From Haloplanus aerogenes (lineage in GTDB: Archaea; Halobacteriota; Halobacteria; Halobacteriales; Haloferacaceae), in the NCBI RefSeq assembly GCF_003856835.1, contig NZ_CP034145.1, positions 2,232,001-2,296,000 of the forward strand: a stretch of 64,000 nt of DNA, in the 5' to 3' direction. Positions 34,444 to 43,961 of the stretch are shown piece after piece. Position 1 is the stretch's first letter; each line of letters opens with the position of its first letter. Below the pieces are notes generated by a model that was not told the origin of the DNA, did not search any database, and saw only the letters and a program-made list of their open reading frames with translations. A program made the translations under genes and the position numbers.

Positions 34444-36606
34444 ATGATCGTCCAGGGAGTCGTCACCAGACCCACGTTCTGGGGTATCGGACACGTCGGC
34501 GAGATCGTGTTTTACGCCCTCGCCGCTCTCTCGATTCTGGTGTTCGCGTACGGCGTCTACCGACGGATAGACCGATACACTACGGGTCAGCAGGACTGGT
34601 TCGACAGACTCGACGAACTACCGAAGCGTATCGTCACTGCGGCCCGAGTCGTCCTCTCGAACCGGACGCTCTTCGATCGGGACACGGTCGGGGGGCTCAT
34701 GCACGCGTCGATCATGTGGGGATTTCTCACGCTGCTGATCGGGACGACGATTCTCGCCATCGACATGGACATCTACCAGCCCGTCACCGCCTTCCTCGGC
34801 GAGGAGCAGTCCTTCTTCGTCGGCGATTTCTACCTTTCGTACTCGCTGGTACTGGACGCGATGGGCCTGCTGTTCGTCGTCGGCCTCAGCGTCGCGCTGT
34901 ACCGGCGCTACGCCGCCCGGAAGTGGCGACTCTGGGGAAAACACACCGGGCCAGAGGACGACCTCTTCATCTGGGCGCTGTTTCTGCTCGGCGTCGGCGG
35001 CTACCTGACCGAAGGGGTTCGCATCCTCGGCACCGGCTTTCCGGCGTTCGAGACGGTGAGCTTCGTCGGCTGGTTCGTCGCCGACGCGCTTGCAGCCGGA
35101 GGGATGAGTGAATCGACGGCCGAAGCCGTCTATCCCGTGGTCTGGTGGTCTCATTCCCTGCTTGCGCTCGCGTTCGTCGCTGCGGTGCCGTACGGCAAGC
35201 CATTCCACATGCTCTCGTCGTACGCGAACGTCGTGACTCGCGACGAGAAAGCCGGCGTGCGCCTCCCCGGGATTCCAGCCGACCTCGACGCCGACACGGG
35301 CGCCGAGGACATCGAGGACTTCACGTGGAAGGAACTGCTCGATCAGGACGCGTGTACGAAGTGTGGCCGGTGTTCGTCGGTCTGCCCGGCGGAATCGTCT
35401 GGCCGCCCACTCGATCCCCGGGACGTGATACTCGACCTGAAACAGTACCGAGAGGAACGTGTCGCGGGCGAAGCCGAATCGATCGACATCGTCGCCGATG
35501 GCGGGACGAGCGTCATCGCCGCCGAGACGATGGAGTCCTGCATGGCCTGTATGGCCTGTATGGACGCCTGTCCAGTCGAAATCGAGCATCTCAGCTCCTT
35601 CACGCGTATGAACCGCCAACTCACGGATCAGGGTGACGTTCGACCGAATATCCAAGATACGTTCGACAACGTCATGCGGACGGGCAACACCTTTGGCGAC
35701 GCCCCGAGTGCGCGCGGCGACTGGGCCGACGACCTCGACTTCGAGGTCGCGGACGCCCGCGAGACCGACATCGAGTACCTCTGGTACGTCGGCGACTACC
35801 CGAGCTACGACGAGCGAAACAAGAAGGTGGCCCGCTCGCTCGCGAGGATCCTCGAACACGCCGACATCGAGTACGGCATCCTCTTCGAGGACGAGAAGTA
35901 CGACGGCAACGATATCCGCCGGCTCGGCGAGGAGTTTCTCTATATCGACCTCGCGGGCCATCACGTCGAGCAGTTCGAGGCAGTCGATCCGGAGACGATC
36001 ATCTGTACCGACCCGCACTCGTACAACACGTTCAAGAACGAGTATCCGGAGGTGGAGTTCGCGGAGTTCGCCGAGGATCCGCTGATGGAGTTCGACTACG
36101 ATGGCGAGTGGAATGCGGAGGGCGAGATCGAGGTCCTACACTGGACCCAAGCCGTCGAACGAATGGTCGTGGACGGGGTACTCAACCTCGCCGGCGACGA
36201 ACTCGACTACACGGTTACCTACCACGACCCCTGTCACCTCGGCCGCTACAACGACGAGTACGAGGCCCCGCGGGATCTCATCCGTGCGACGGGGGCGACC
36301 CTCTCGGAGATGCCCCGCAACCGTAACGACGCCTTCTGCTGTGGGGGCGGCGGTGGCGGCCTCTGGATGGATCACGACGAGGAGACCAAGCCAAGCGAGG
36401 AGCGGATGCGCGAGGCACTCGAAGATACGGACGCCGGCGACGATGTCGAGAAGTTCGTCGTCGCCTGCCCGATGTGCATGACGATGTACGAGGATGGACG
36501 CAAGACCGGCGGCTACGAGGACGACATCGAAATCGTCGACGTCGCAGAACTGCTCGTCGAAGCCATCGACACCGACACCGATGGAACCCCGGCTACGACC
36601 GAGTAG
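34444..36606 (+). CDS. DgcB/HdrD-like membrane Fe-S oxidoreductase
   Basis: This 720-residue protein has an N-terminal NarI-like cytochrome-b-type membrane domain of about five helices (residues 10-250). Two [4Fe-4S] motifs follow (CTKCGRCSSVCPAESSG and CMACMACMDACPVEI), then two CCG domains at the C-terminus (YHDPCHLGRYNDEY, AFCCGGGGGGLW, ACPMCMTMY). It is the layout of proteins that move electrons from Etf into the quinone pool, as proposed for DgcB in dimethylglycine catabolism. ATG 34444 is chosen, with a TATA-like AACATTTATT about 30 nt upstream. The extra open frame upstream is not homologous. Confidence 0.88.
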   Translation: MIVQGVVTRPTFWGIGHVGEIVFYALAALSILVFAYGVYRRIDRYTTGQQDWFDRLDELPKRIVTAARVVLSNRTLFDRDTVGGLMHASIMWGFLTLLIGTTILAIDMDIYQPVTAFLGEEQSFFVGDFYLSYSLVLDAMGLLFVVGLSVALYRRYAARKWRLWGKHTGPEDDLFIWALFLLGVGGYLTEGVRILGTGFPAFETVSFVGWFVADALAAGGMSESTAEAVYPVVWWSHSLLALAFVAAVPYGKPFHMLSSYANVVTRDEKAGVRLPGIPADLDADTGAEDIEDFTWKELLDQDACTKCGRCSSVCPAESSGRPLDPRDVILDLKQYREERVAGEAESIDIVADGGTSVIAAETMESCMACMACMDACPVEIEHLSSFTRMNRQLTDQGDVRPNIQDTFDNVMRTGNTFGDAPSARGDWADDLDFEVADARETDIEYLWYVGDYPSYDERNKKVARSLARILEHADIEYGILFEDEKYDGNDIRRLGEEFLYIDLAGHHVEQFEAVDPETIICTDPHSYNTFKNEYPEVEFAEFAEDPLMEFDYDGEWNAEGEIEVLHWTQAVERMVVDGVLNLAGDELDYTVTYHDPCHLGRYNDEYEAPRDLIRATGATLSEMPRNRNDAFCCGGGGGGLWMDHDEETKPSEERMREALEDTDAGDDVEKFVVACPMCMTMYEDGRKTGGYEDDIEIVDVAELLVEAIDTDTDGTPATTE

Positions 36607-36612
36607 GTGGGA

Positions 36613-37215
36613 TCACTCCCTTTGCGCGTGTCGCACCGCCCGATCGTACGCCTCGTCGGCTCGATCCTCGAGTTCGGCGACACGCCGCTCGATATCGGCG
36701 ACGAACGCCGGGTCCGCGCTCTGACTCAGGTTGCTCTGCACGGTGAAGAGAGCGGCACGGAACGCCGCGTGAGTTAACATGACGCCGGTGGCGGCGTCGG
36801 CCACGGCGGTTCGGTTCCCCGTCGCCGTCACGTCGACCGCCAGTTCGAGGACGGTCAGACACGACTCGGCGATCGTGAGCGGGACGCCGATCGATCGCTT
36901 GATTCCCGATTCGTCCGGCTGGCCGTCGGCTCCGCCGAATAGGTCGTCGACGACGCTCGCGTCCGCTTCGGCGAGGTCGAGGAGGTGACCCCGCTGCTCT
37001 CGGAGAGCCTCGCGCGCGTCGACTAACTCCGTTGCTCCGTCCGCCTCGACGGTGTGAATACAGACCATCTCGCACAGCGACGCGCCGACCGCACCGACGA
37101 CTGCGGTGGCCGTCCCGCCGGCCGGTGTCACGCTCTCGGATGCGATTTCGGAGAGGAACCGGTCGAGCGCCTGTCTGTTGGAGTTCACCGTACCTGCGGT
37201 TCGCGTTGCCGGCAC
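36613..37215 (-). CDS. cyclodeaminase/cyclohydrolase (FchA/FTCD-like)
   Basis: This 200-residue all-helical protein of the formiminotransferase-cyclodeaminase family (FLSEIASESVTPAGGTATA, GASLCEMVCIHTVE, VPLTIAESCLTVLELA) acts as a methenyl-tetrahydrofolate cyclohydrolase or cyclodeaminase. It is convergent with the DgcB-like gene and would handle the one-carbon unit released by the GcvT-type dehydrogenase. The spacing and pathway logic support this role. Confidence 0.85.
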   Translation of the reverse strand: MPATRTAGTVNSNRQALDRFLSEIASESVTPAGGTATAVVGAVGASLCEMVCIHTVEADGATELVDAREALREQRGHLLDLAEADASVVDDLFGGADGQPDESGIKRSIGVPLTIAESCLTVLELAVDVTATGNRTAVADAATGVMLTHAAFRAALFTVQSNLSQSADPAFVADIERRVAELEDRADEAYDRAVRHAQRE

Positions 37216-37546
37216 GTAAGAAGTTCGCGACAGTCCCGTGGGTCGTTTCCATCCGACGATGCCGTCCGTTGGTCACCGGCAAGACCGTGTGGATACGAGT
37301 GATGGACCTCGATACTGGACGGTTGCCCGTCCGATCCGAGGAATTCTCTAATTGACACCTCGACGAAGGCAAGTAGCACGCAGCCGTGCAGGTCGGTGGC
37401 TCCAGTTGGCTCCACGGCGGCCGCCGCGGCACCACCATCGCCGTTTTCGGTCTGAGCGAGTAACCGACGACCGACTCCCCGTTTTGTGGTCCGTACGATA
37501 CCGGACGCTCCGAACGAATCAGCAGCCTGTATTTCGGAATCGGTGC
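37216..37546. other. gene-free spacer
   Basis: Between the cyclohydrolase gene and the end of the oxidase gene I see no supported gene, RNA or repeat. Confidence 0.4.
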
Positions 37547-39292
37547 TTACTCTTCTGTTTCGTCACCGCCGTCGGTGACTGCCATCTCTTGACGGGACGC
37601 GAGCCACGCCCACTCGTTGGTCAGGAGGCCCTGTTCTGCGAGGTTCCAGGGGTCCCCATCACTAACTTTCGGACCCTCCAGCCACGACTGGACGATGTTC
37701 ACGAGGAATATCAGTTGCCCCACGGCGAGTATGAGTGCTCCCAACGTCGCGGAGCGATGCAGCAGGGTGAACACGTCGACCGGTCCGACTGGCGCCGCGT
37801 ACGACGCGTATCGCCGGGGCATTCCGGCGTAGCCGAGCAACACCATCGGGAAGAACGTGAGATTCGTCCCAACCATTGTCAGCCAGAAGTGGGCCTTCCC
37901 GAGGCGGCGCTGGTACATCCGACCAGCAAACAGAGGGAACCAGTAGTAGATGGCCGCGAAGACGGCGAACGCGATCCCACCCATGATCACGTAGTGGAAG
38001 TGCGCGACGACGTGGTAGGTGTCGTGGAGTACCAAGTCGACGGGGATGGCCGCCTCGAAGACGCCGGTGACGCCGCCGATGATGAAGTTCGCGATGAAGC
38101 CGATACAGAAGAGCATCGGCGTCGTCAGACGGAGTTCCCCGTTCCACATCGTCGTCATCCAGTTGAACGTCTTTACCGCGGAGGGGATGGCGATGGCGAT
38201 CGAAACGGCCATGAACGACGCGCGCAGGCGCGGGTCCATACCCGTTGCAAACATGTGGTGGGCCCAAACGCCAAAGGAGAGCACGCCGAGCGCCAGCGTG
38301 GAGTAGACCACGAATTTGAACCCGAACAGTCGTCGGCCCGCGAACCGTGGAAGGATCAGGCTGATTAGCCCCATCGGCGGAAGGACGAGGATGTACACTT
38401 CGGGGTGGCCGAAGAACCAGAACAGGTGCTGCCAGAGCATCGTCCCGCCCGCTTCGATGGCGAAGAAGCTGGTGCCGAGGTTGCGATCCAAAAGAAGCAT
38501 GACGAGCGCACTTCCCAGCAGAGGGAACGAGAAGATGATCTGTCCGGATTGGACGAGGACGGTCCACGAGAAGATGTCGAGGTTAGCCCACGTCACTTCC
38601 TCGGCGCGCTCGGTGAGGATGGTCACGACGAAGTTGATCGCCCCCATCGTCGCCGAGACGCCGGTGAGATGGAGGCCGAGGAGCATGAGGTCGACGCCGG
38701 CGGTAGCCTGGTTGCCACCGCCAGCACCCGTCGACAGCGGCGTGTAGAGCGTCCAGGCGGTCTGGGCGGGAATCACGTCGCCGAGCGGGAAGAAGCCAGC
38801 CCAGATGAGCAGCGCACCCGGCGGCAGCAGCCAGAACGCGATGGCGTTGATTCGGGGGAATGCCATGTCGTCCGCGCCGATCAACAGCGGAATGAGATAG
38901 TTCGCGAACGCCGCGAGAATGGGTGTCCCAAACAGGAACAGCATGGTGATCCCGTGACTCGTCATCAGGGAGTTGTAGAAGGCGGCATCGAGCAGATCCG
39001 ATGCCGGCGTCAGTAGCTCCAGTCGCATAAGTAACACCGCGACGCCACCCCACGCGAACGAGAGGACGGCAAAGGTTCCGTACAGCAGCCCGATATCCTT
39101 GTGATCGACCGTCGTCAGCCAGCGTGTCAGTCCCGATGGCTTTTCGGTCGTCGTACCGTCGACCGTCCCGTCGCCGTATCCCGCTCCGGTGAGCGTATAT
39201 GTACGCCAGTTCTCCAGACGAGCCACTACTAGAAAGACACCGATCAGCAACACTCCCATTGCCAGCGTCAGTAGCGGCGATACCTCGACCAT
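37547..39292 (-). CDS. heme-copper cytochrome c oxidase subunit I
   Basis: This is a 581-residue terminal-oxidase catalytic subunit. Residues visible include the low-spin heme ligand in MTSHGITMLFLFG, the CuB/Tyr crosslink motif LFWFFGHPEVYILVLPP, and the HH pair in WAHHMFATG. The heme a3 ligand region is TYHVVAHFHYVIMGG. The N-terminus contains an extra helix and a linker. No subunit II or III is adjacent, so it must pair with subunits encoded elsewhere. A TATA-like element at 39315-39320 and a CGAACATGTA box at 39333-39342 (minus strand) lie upstream. Confidence 0.93.
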   Translation of the reverse strand: MVEVSPLLTLAMGVLLIGVFLVVARLENWRTYTLTGAGYGDGTVDGTTTEKPSGLTRWLTTVDHKDIGLLYGTFAVLSFAWGGVAVLLMRLELLTPASDLLDAAFYNSLMTSHGITMLFLFGTPILAAFANYLIPLLIGADDMAFPRINAIAFWLLPPGALLIWAGFFPLGDVIPAQTAWTLYTPLSTGAGGGNQATAGVDLMLLGLHLTGVSATMGAINFVVTILTERAEEVTWANLDIFSWTVLVQSGQIIFSFPLLGSALVMLLLDRNLGTSFFAIEAGGTMLWQHLFWFFGHPEVYILVLPPMGLISLILPRFAGRRLFGFKFVVYSTLALGVLSFGVWAHHMFATGMDPRLRASFMAVSIAIAIPSAVKTFNWMTTMWNGELRLTTPMLFCIGFIANFIIGGVTGVFEAAIPVDLVLHDTYHVVAHFHYVIMGGIAFAVFAAIYYWFPLFAGRMYQRRLGKAHFWLTMVGTNLTFFPMVLLGYAGMPRRYASYAAPVGPVDVFTLLHRSATLGALILAVGQLIFLVNIVQSWLEGPKVSDGDPWNLAEQGLLTNEWAWLASRQEMAVTDGGDETEE

Positions 39293-39332
39293 GCTGCAAG
39301 CACTTCATCCACGATGTATAGGGGTTGTCGGG

Positions 39333-39342
39333 TACATGTTCG
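39333..39342 (-). promoter_or_regulatory. ACATGT-type box upstream of oxidase subunit I
   Basis: CGAACATGTA on the minus strand is 41-50 nt before the ATG and just outside the TATA element at 39315-39320, the same arrangement as at 51950. Confidence 0.4.
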
Positions 39343-39577
39343 TCCCAAGGACACTGTATCGTTAGCCAGTTTGAGAAGCGAGCAGGTCGTAGAGTTTGGT
39401 TGAATCGATTGTGACCGAGAGACGTTCAACGGGCTAATGATTAGATAGAGCGCGCCACGCCGTAGCGGTAGCGAACCACGGGACGGAACCGCTGTCGGTC
39501 GGAATCGTTCAGTCACTGAACGAAATCAACGCCAGTGTACCCGGAGGCGATGACATCGATGTCACCCCGTCGTTATC

Positions 39578-39829
39578 GTGCGATTACGAGCGAAGATCGG
39601 CCTCGATAAGCTGTTGTTCGCGTGCTACACGTTGCTCCGGTTCAACACGAGCATTCGCCAACTCGACGCTGAACTTGACGTGTCCTATCGGTCGCTTCGG
39701 CGGCGCGTCGAGCGTTCTAGCGAACTGCTCGACGCGCCAGCTATCGATCTCGTTGGCCCGGTCGAAATCGATGAATTCTACGTGACTGCGGGGGCTGACA
39801 GGCCGCGATCGCGTGGGCTCTCGAAATGA
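39578..39829 (+). mobile_element. IS1595-type transposase fragment
   Basis: The frame encodes an 83-residue stretch (IRQLDAELDVSYRSLRRRVE, LVGPVEIDEFYVTAG) that matches the start of the DDE catalytic core of IS1595/ISH-type transposases. The rest, including later catalytic residues, is missing after SRGLSK. It marks an old insertion at the edge of the metal island. No terminal inverted repeats are recognisable. Confidence 0.65.
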
Positions 39830-39982
39830 AGACATTGGTGACTGAACCATCCGCACCACTCCTGGACTCACTCACGAGTCCCCCGTTTAGTCGGGCCCAG
39901 TCATCGTTCGACTCGCGCCGATCAAGCTTTAGTGGTTCCAGATGAGTTATTCCAGCGATAACTGATTAATATCTCGTCTATA

Positions 39983-40783
39983 TCATTTCATTCCGATGGG
40001 AATGTTTGAATCAACCAATATTTTCACGACTCGGTTCCACAATGATCGGGGTATGAGTGTCTTCAAGACTGGCGCAAGCCGTGCCTGCAAGGTGACCGGA
40101 TATCTCCGTCGTGGGTTCTCGGCTTCGACCGCTGTTACTATTGGTTTTGCTACCCTCTCAGGTTCAACTCCATTCATTCCGTCGCTCTCGAGTAATCTCT
40201 CGTACCTGGCAGTGTAGGGGGAGTTAGGAACGTACTGGTGGAGATACTGTTTTGCTCGCTCGTTGAATCCCGTGTTTACTGGCCCTGGCTCTACGAGGAT
40301 AACGTCCACCCCGTTTGGATCAACTTCGTGGCGTACAGCCTCGGTTATTGCTACGACAGAGTGTTTAGTTGCTGAATACACACCAAAAAAGGGTAGAGAT
40401 ACTCGCCCTAATAGGGAAGATACGTTAACAATTCTCCCATTATTGTGACGGAGTGTGGGGAGGGCGTGACGTATCACATGTAGCATCCCAAAAACGTTCG
40501 TCTGGAAATGCTGCTCAACCGTGTGTGCATCCATATCTTCGATCGCCCCCAGTTCGTAATACCCCGCGCAATTGACTACTACGTCGAGTTCAATATCTGC
40601 AATAATATCTTGGACTCGCTCCTCATGAGAAACATCAGCCGCAAATATCTCAATGTCAGATGGCAGCTCCATGAGTCCTTTCTCGTCAATGTCAAGCGCG
40701 ATGATTGTGTGGCCGTTCGCATAGAGCTGCTCAGCAGCAACCTTTCCAATTCCGGACGCAGCACCTGTGAGTAGTATATTCAT
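39983..40783 (-). CDS. SDR family oxidoreductase
   Basis: This 266-residue NAD(P)-binding Rossmann enzyme has the nucleotide motif TGAASGIG, the NCAG strand (VVNCAGYYELGAIE), a catalytic Ser (VNVSSLLGRV) and YSATKHS (YxxxK), so it appears active. The substrate is unknown. It overlaps the phosphatase gene by 4 nt (ATGA). Its base composition is clearly more AT-rich than its neighbours, suggesting a different origin. A truncated homologue lies at 45234. Confidence 0.85.
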   Translation of the reverse strand: MNILLTGAASGIGKVAAEQLYANGHTIIALDIDEKGLMELPSDIEIFAADVSHEERVQDIIADIELDVVVNCAGYYELGAIEDMDAHTVEQHFQTNVFGMLHVIRHALPTLRHNNGRIVNVSSLLGRVSLPFFGVYSATKHSVVAITEAVRHEVDPNGVDVILVEPGPVNTGFNERAKQYLHQYVPNSPYTARYERLLESDGMNGVEPERVAKPIVTAVEAENPRRRYPVTLQARLAPVLKTLIPRSLWNRVVKILVDSNIPIGMK

Positions 40784-41301
40784 GATTTTTGAGGAGTCGA
40801 ACGCCAGCGGTTTATTTCGCGTACTGTTCGGATCGCGCGAACTCGAAGGGAAGTACCCTGGACTGCATTACGATCAATCGACTCGTTGAGATACTGCTCG
40901 GCACATTGGAGGAGTGCCGGATGTGGGGAGACATGTGGCCGACTATCACGGACCATTTCAATAGCCAATTCGAATGAGCGGACGTGCCGTTCAGCGGTGA
41001 GGGCCGTCGCCACGACCGTCGGGCTTCGAGAGATTCCTGCTGCGCAGTGGATTAACACTGACCCGCTTGGCCGAAAGAGTGTTCGGGCAGTCTTGACTGC
41101 CTCGGTAAATGCACCCTGATCAACTCGTTCGTTATCCTGAAGGGGGCGATGCACCGTTGTTAGAGGTGCTTTGGCGTGAGAGACGGTGAGTACGTGATCG
41201 AATCTCCTATCGTGATATCGAGATTCGGCAGCTAACTGATTGCCGAGGTAGAGGTCGTCCGCTACAGGCGCCAAAACAGATCTTTTAAAAGAGTTGATCA
41301 T
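40780..41301 (-). CDS. dual-specificity/tyrosine phosphatase-like protein
   Basis: This 173-residue protein has the catalytic loop HCAAGISRSP (HCxxGxxR), an N-terminal recognition region (PVADDLYLGNQLAAES) and a helical end. It dephosphorylates proteins or small molecules in the cytosol. GTG 41316 is an alternative start. It lies 31 nt after the FmdE-like gene and overlaps the SDR gene, so it is at the tail of the metal operon. A shortened copy lies at 44848. Confidence 0.82.
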   Translation of the reverse strand: MINSFKRSVLAPVADDLYLGNQLAAESRYHDRRFDHVLTVSHAKAPLTTVHRPLQDNERVDQGAFTEAVKTARTLFRPSGSVLIHCAAGISRSPTVVATALTAERHVRSFELAIEMVRDSRPHVSPHPALLQCAEQYLNESIDRNAVQGTSLRVRAIRTVREINRWRSTPQKS

Positions 41302-41332
41302 CGTCTGATGGTCCACGGATAATAATCACTCG

Positions 41333-41992
41333 CTACTTAGAGACCCAGGTAACTGTAAACAAGTTATCATCCCCGAGGACGGCTTGGACGCGGCTATGCC
41401 ACGCCTCTGCGAACACCTTTCGGTCACCCTCATTGGCTGTTCCCTCGATAATGTGCTGGAGATTGCCGAGGGCTGGTCCACCATCGGGAACCTCGCTGAC
41501 GTGGTAGGTCACCTCGACGGTCTCGCCCGTATCTGTTCGGCGGAATCGGAACGTCGGTGCTGCGCTGTCGGATTCGAATGCGTCGAAGCGCAGGAGATCA
41601 CGGCGGCCGCCGTAGCCGCCGGCGAGCCCGGCGAACCCGTCTTCCTGGGTTGCGCCGGTCACGTACGAGATGAGCCGTCCCATCACTCCGTACGTGGCGT
41701 CATCACGTGATCCCGGGGCAAGCACTTCGACATCGCTCCGGACGGGGAGTTCGTCTGGGTACAGCGCGTCGAGACCCTGCTGTGCGATCCGGTAGGCGCC
41801 CGAAGCAGTCGGGCAGGAGTGCCCTGCCACCTTCACGAGGTCCTCGTAGGTGACGACAAACGGCTCGCCTGGTTCGAGGACGACGAGTGCTTCTGCGACG
41901 AGATCACGGATTCGGATCGGTTCGACCTCGTATTCAACGGCCCAGTTCGAGTCGGTTCGGTTCGTGTCTATCGGAGTCGTGTTCTGTAACAT
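41333..41992 (-). CDS. FmdE-like metal-binding protein
   Basis: This 219-residue protein of the FmdE-type fold has the conserved cysteine/histidine site GHSCPTASGAYRIA and the downstream FAGLAGGYGGRRDLLRF motif shared with the nos-linked paralogue at 21398. Downstream of a heavy-metal ATPase by 39 nt, it probably handles the same metal. FmdE proteins in methanogens bind zinc. The haloarchaeal role is unknown. Confidence 0.75.
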   Translation of the reverse strand: MLQNTTPIDTNRTDSNWAVEYEVEPIRIRDLVAEALVVLEPGEPFVVTYEDLVKVAGHSCPTASGAYRIAQQGLDALYPDELPVRSDVEVLAPGSRDDATYGVMGRLISYVTGATQEDGFAGLAGGYGGRRDLLRFDAFESDSAAPTFRFRRTDTGETVEVTYHVSEVPDGGPALGNLQHIIEGTANEGDRKVFAEAWHSRVQAVLGDDNLFTVTWVSK

Positions 41993-42031
41993 TAGTTGTG
42001 AAGTTTCGAAAGTGGTTATGTGTCTGTGCTG

Positions 42032-43957
42032 TTAGTACCGCAGCAGGCGCATCCCGTTGCCAATCACGGCGAGGACGCTGGCCTCGTGGACGAGCATCCC
42101 CACAGCGAGGGTGACGTAGCTCGTCAGCACGCCCGCAAGCAGCAGCGTCACCACCACGAGGGCCAGCCCGACGTTCTCGAGGACATTCCAGCGGGTCGCT
42201 TTGCTGAGTTTCACCGCGTAGGGGATGCGTTCGAGGTCGTCGGCCATCAGCGCGATGTCGGCGGTCTCTATTGCGGTGTCCGTCCCGGCCACACCCATGG
42301 CAATGCCAACGTCGGCGGTCGCCAGTGCCGGCGCGTCGTTGATGCCGTCGCCGATCATCGCCACGACCTGGCCGTCAGCCTGATACTCCGTGACGACATC
42401 CTGCTTGTCCTCGGGCAGCAACTCGGCGCGGTAGTCGTCAATACCGACCTCCTCGGCGACTGCGGCCGCGACGCGCTCGTTGTCGCCGGTCAGCATCACT
42501 GTCTCGATTCCGGCATCCTGCAACTCCGCCATCACTCCCGGCGCGGCGTCGCGCAGTTCATCGTGGAGCGCGATAGCGCCGACCACAGTCCCGTTGAGGA
42601 CGACATGGATGGCAGTCTCGCCGCGTTCCTCGCGGCCGCGGACGTACTCGGCGACATCGTCCGGGAGGTCGATTCCGCGCTCGTCGAGGAGAGCGCGGTT
42701 CCCGACGACGATCTCGCGGCCGTCGTGGTGGGCGACAACGCCCTTGCCAGCGACCACATCGAAATCGTCCGGCTCGGGAAGTGACCGCGTTTCCGTGGCA
42801 GGTGATTTGTCGTCTGCCCGGTCAACCGTCATCCCACCGTCGGTCGCGGGCGTCTGGCGGTTCTGGGCCGCATCGAGGATGGCGTCGCCGAGATGGTGTT
42901 CGCTCTTCATTTCGGCGATGGCTGCCAAGTCCAGCACCTCGTCGTCATCGGTGTCGAACCCTTCGACGTCGGCGACTGCCGTCTCGCCTTTCGTGAGGGT
43001 GCCGGTCTTGTCGAAGGCGATGAGGTCGATCTTGCCGGCCTGTTCGAGGTGCTCGCCACCCTTCATGAGGACGCCGTTCCGGGCGGCGTTGCCGATGGCC
43101 GAGACGATGCTGACCGGCGGCCCGATTACCAGCGCACCGGGACAGCCGATGACCAGCAGCGTCAGCGACAGAATCGCGTTCTGGGTGACTGCATATGCGC
43201 CGATAGCGAGCACGACAACGGCAGGCGTGTAGTACTTCGCGAACCGGTCGATGAGGCTCTCCGTGGGCGACTGGGCCTCCTGGGCCTCCTCGACACGGCG
43301 GATGATGCGTTCGAGCGTCGTATCCGAGCCCGCACCCGTTGTCCGAATTTCTAACGCACCTTCTTGGTTGACAGTCCCGGCGTAAACCTCGTCACCGTCG
43401 GCCTTGTGGACGGGCGCGCTCTCGCCAGTAACCGGCGCCTGATTGACGGCGCTCTCGCCGTCGACGACGGTCCCATCGACCGGAATCTTCCCGCCCGGCT
43501 TCACGACGACGACTTCGCCCTCCTTGACGTCGCGGGCAGGTACCTCTTGAAGTTCTCCGTCGCGACGGACGGTCGCCGTGTCGGGCGTCATCTCCAGCAG
43601 CTCTTGGAGGGCCGTCCGGGTCTTCCGCATGGTCCGCCCCTCCAGGTAGCTGCCGAGGCTGAACAGGAAGACCACAGCTGCGGCCTCCCAGTACTCCCCA
43701 ATGACGATGGCACCGATGGCGGCCAGCGTCACCAGTGTCTTGATGCCGAGCGTCCGGTTGATAACCTCGTGGTAGGCGGTCTTGGCGATGTCGTAGCCAC
43801 CCACGATCGCCGCGAGGACGAGGATACCCGCGCTTGCCATGTCGAAACTCGTGAGGTAGCCCAGACTCCAACCGCCCCCGTAGAGGAGGCCACTGGTCGC
43901 CGTCACGATGGCTTTCCGGTGCTTCCGGTAGTACTGCGTGAGTGCTTGTCTGTTCAT
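42032..43957 (-). CDS. heavy-metal translocating P-type ATPase with CPG motif
   Basis: This 641-residue pump has the phosphorylation site DKTGTLTKGE, the TGES loop (PVTGESAPVHKA), MLTGDNER and GDGINDAPALATAD. The membrane metal site is IGCPGALVIGPP, not the common CPC/SPC/TPC. The nucleotide-binding motif SEHP is SEHH (MKSEHHLGDAIL). It has no N-terminal HMA domain, and a separate HMA protein is encoded 4 nt upstream. The metal is uncertain (copper, zinc or cadmium). Confidence 0.88.
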   Translation of the reverse strand: MNRQALTQYYRKHRKAIVTATSGLLYGGGWSLGYLTSFDMASAGILVLAAIVGGYDIAKTAYHEVINRTLGIKTLVTLAAIGAIVIGEYWEAAAVVFLFSLGSYLEGRTMRKTRTALQELLEMTPDTATVRRDGELQEVPARDVKEGEVVVVKPGGKIPVDGTVVDGESAVNQAPVTGESAPVHKADGDEVYAGTVNQEGALEIRTTGAGSDTTLERIIRRVEEAQEAQSPTESLIDRFAKYYTPAVVVLAIGAYAVTQNAILSLTLLVIGCPGALVIGPPVSIVSAIGNAARNGVLMKGGEHLEQAGKIDLIAFDKTGTLTKGETAVADVEGFDTDDDEVLDLAAIAEMKSEHHLGDAILDAAQNRQTPATDGGMTVDRADDKSPATETRSLPEPDDFDVVAGKGVVAHHDGREIVVGNRALLDERGIDLPDDVAEYVRGREERGETAIHVVLNGTVVGAIALHDELRDAAPGVMAELQDAGIETVMLTGDNERVAAAVAEEVGIDDYRAELLPEDKQDVVTEYQADGQVVAMIGDGINDAPALATADVGIAMGVAGTDTAIETADIALMADDLERIPYAVKLSKATRWNVLENVGLALVVVTLLLAGVLTSYVTLAVGMLVHEASVLAVIGNGMRLLRY

Positions 43958-43961
43958 GGTG

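Noticed and set aside
34618..36018. Long minus-strand frame opposite the DgcB-like gene
   Set aside because: Shadow frame; the plus strand encodes clear Fe-S and CCG motifs.
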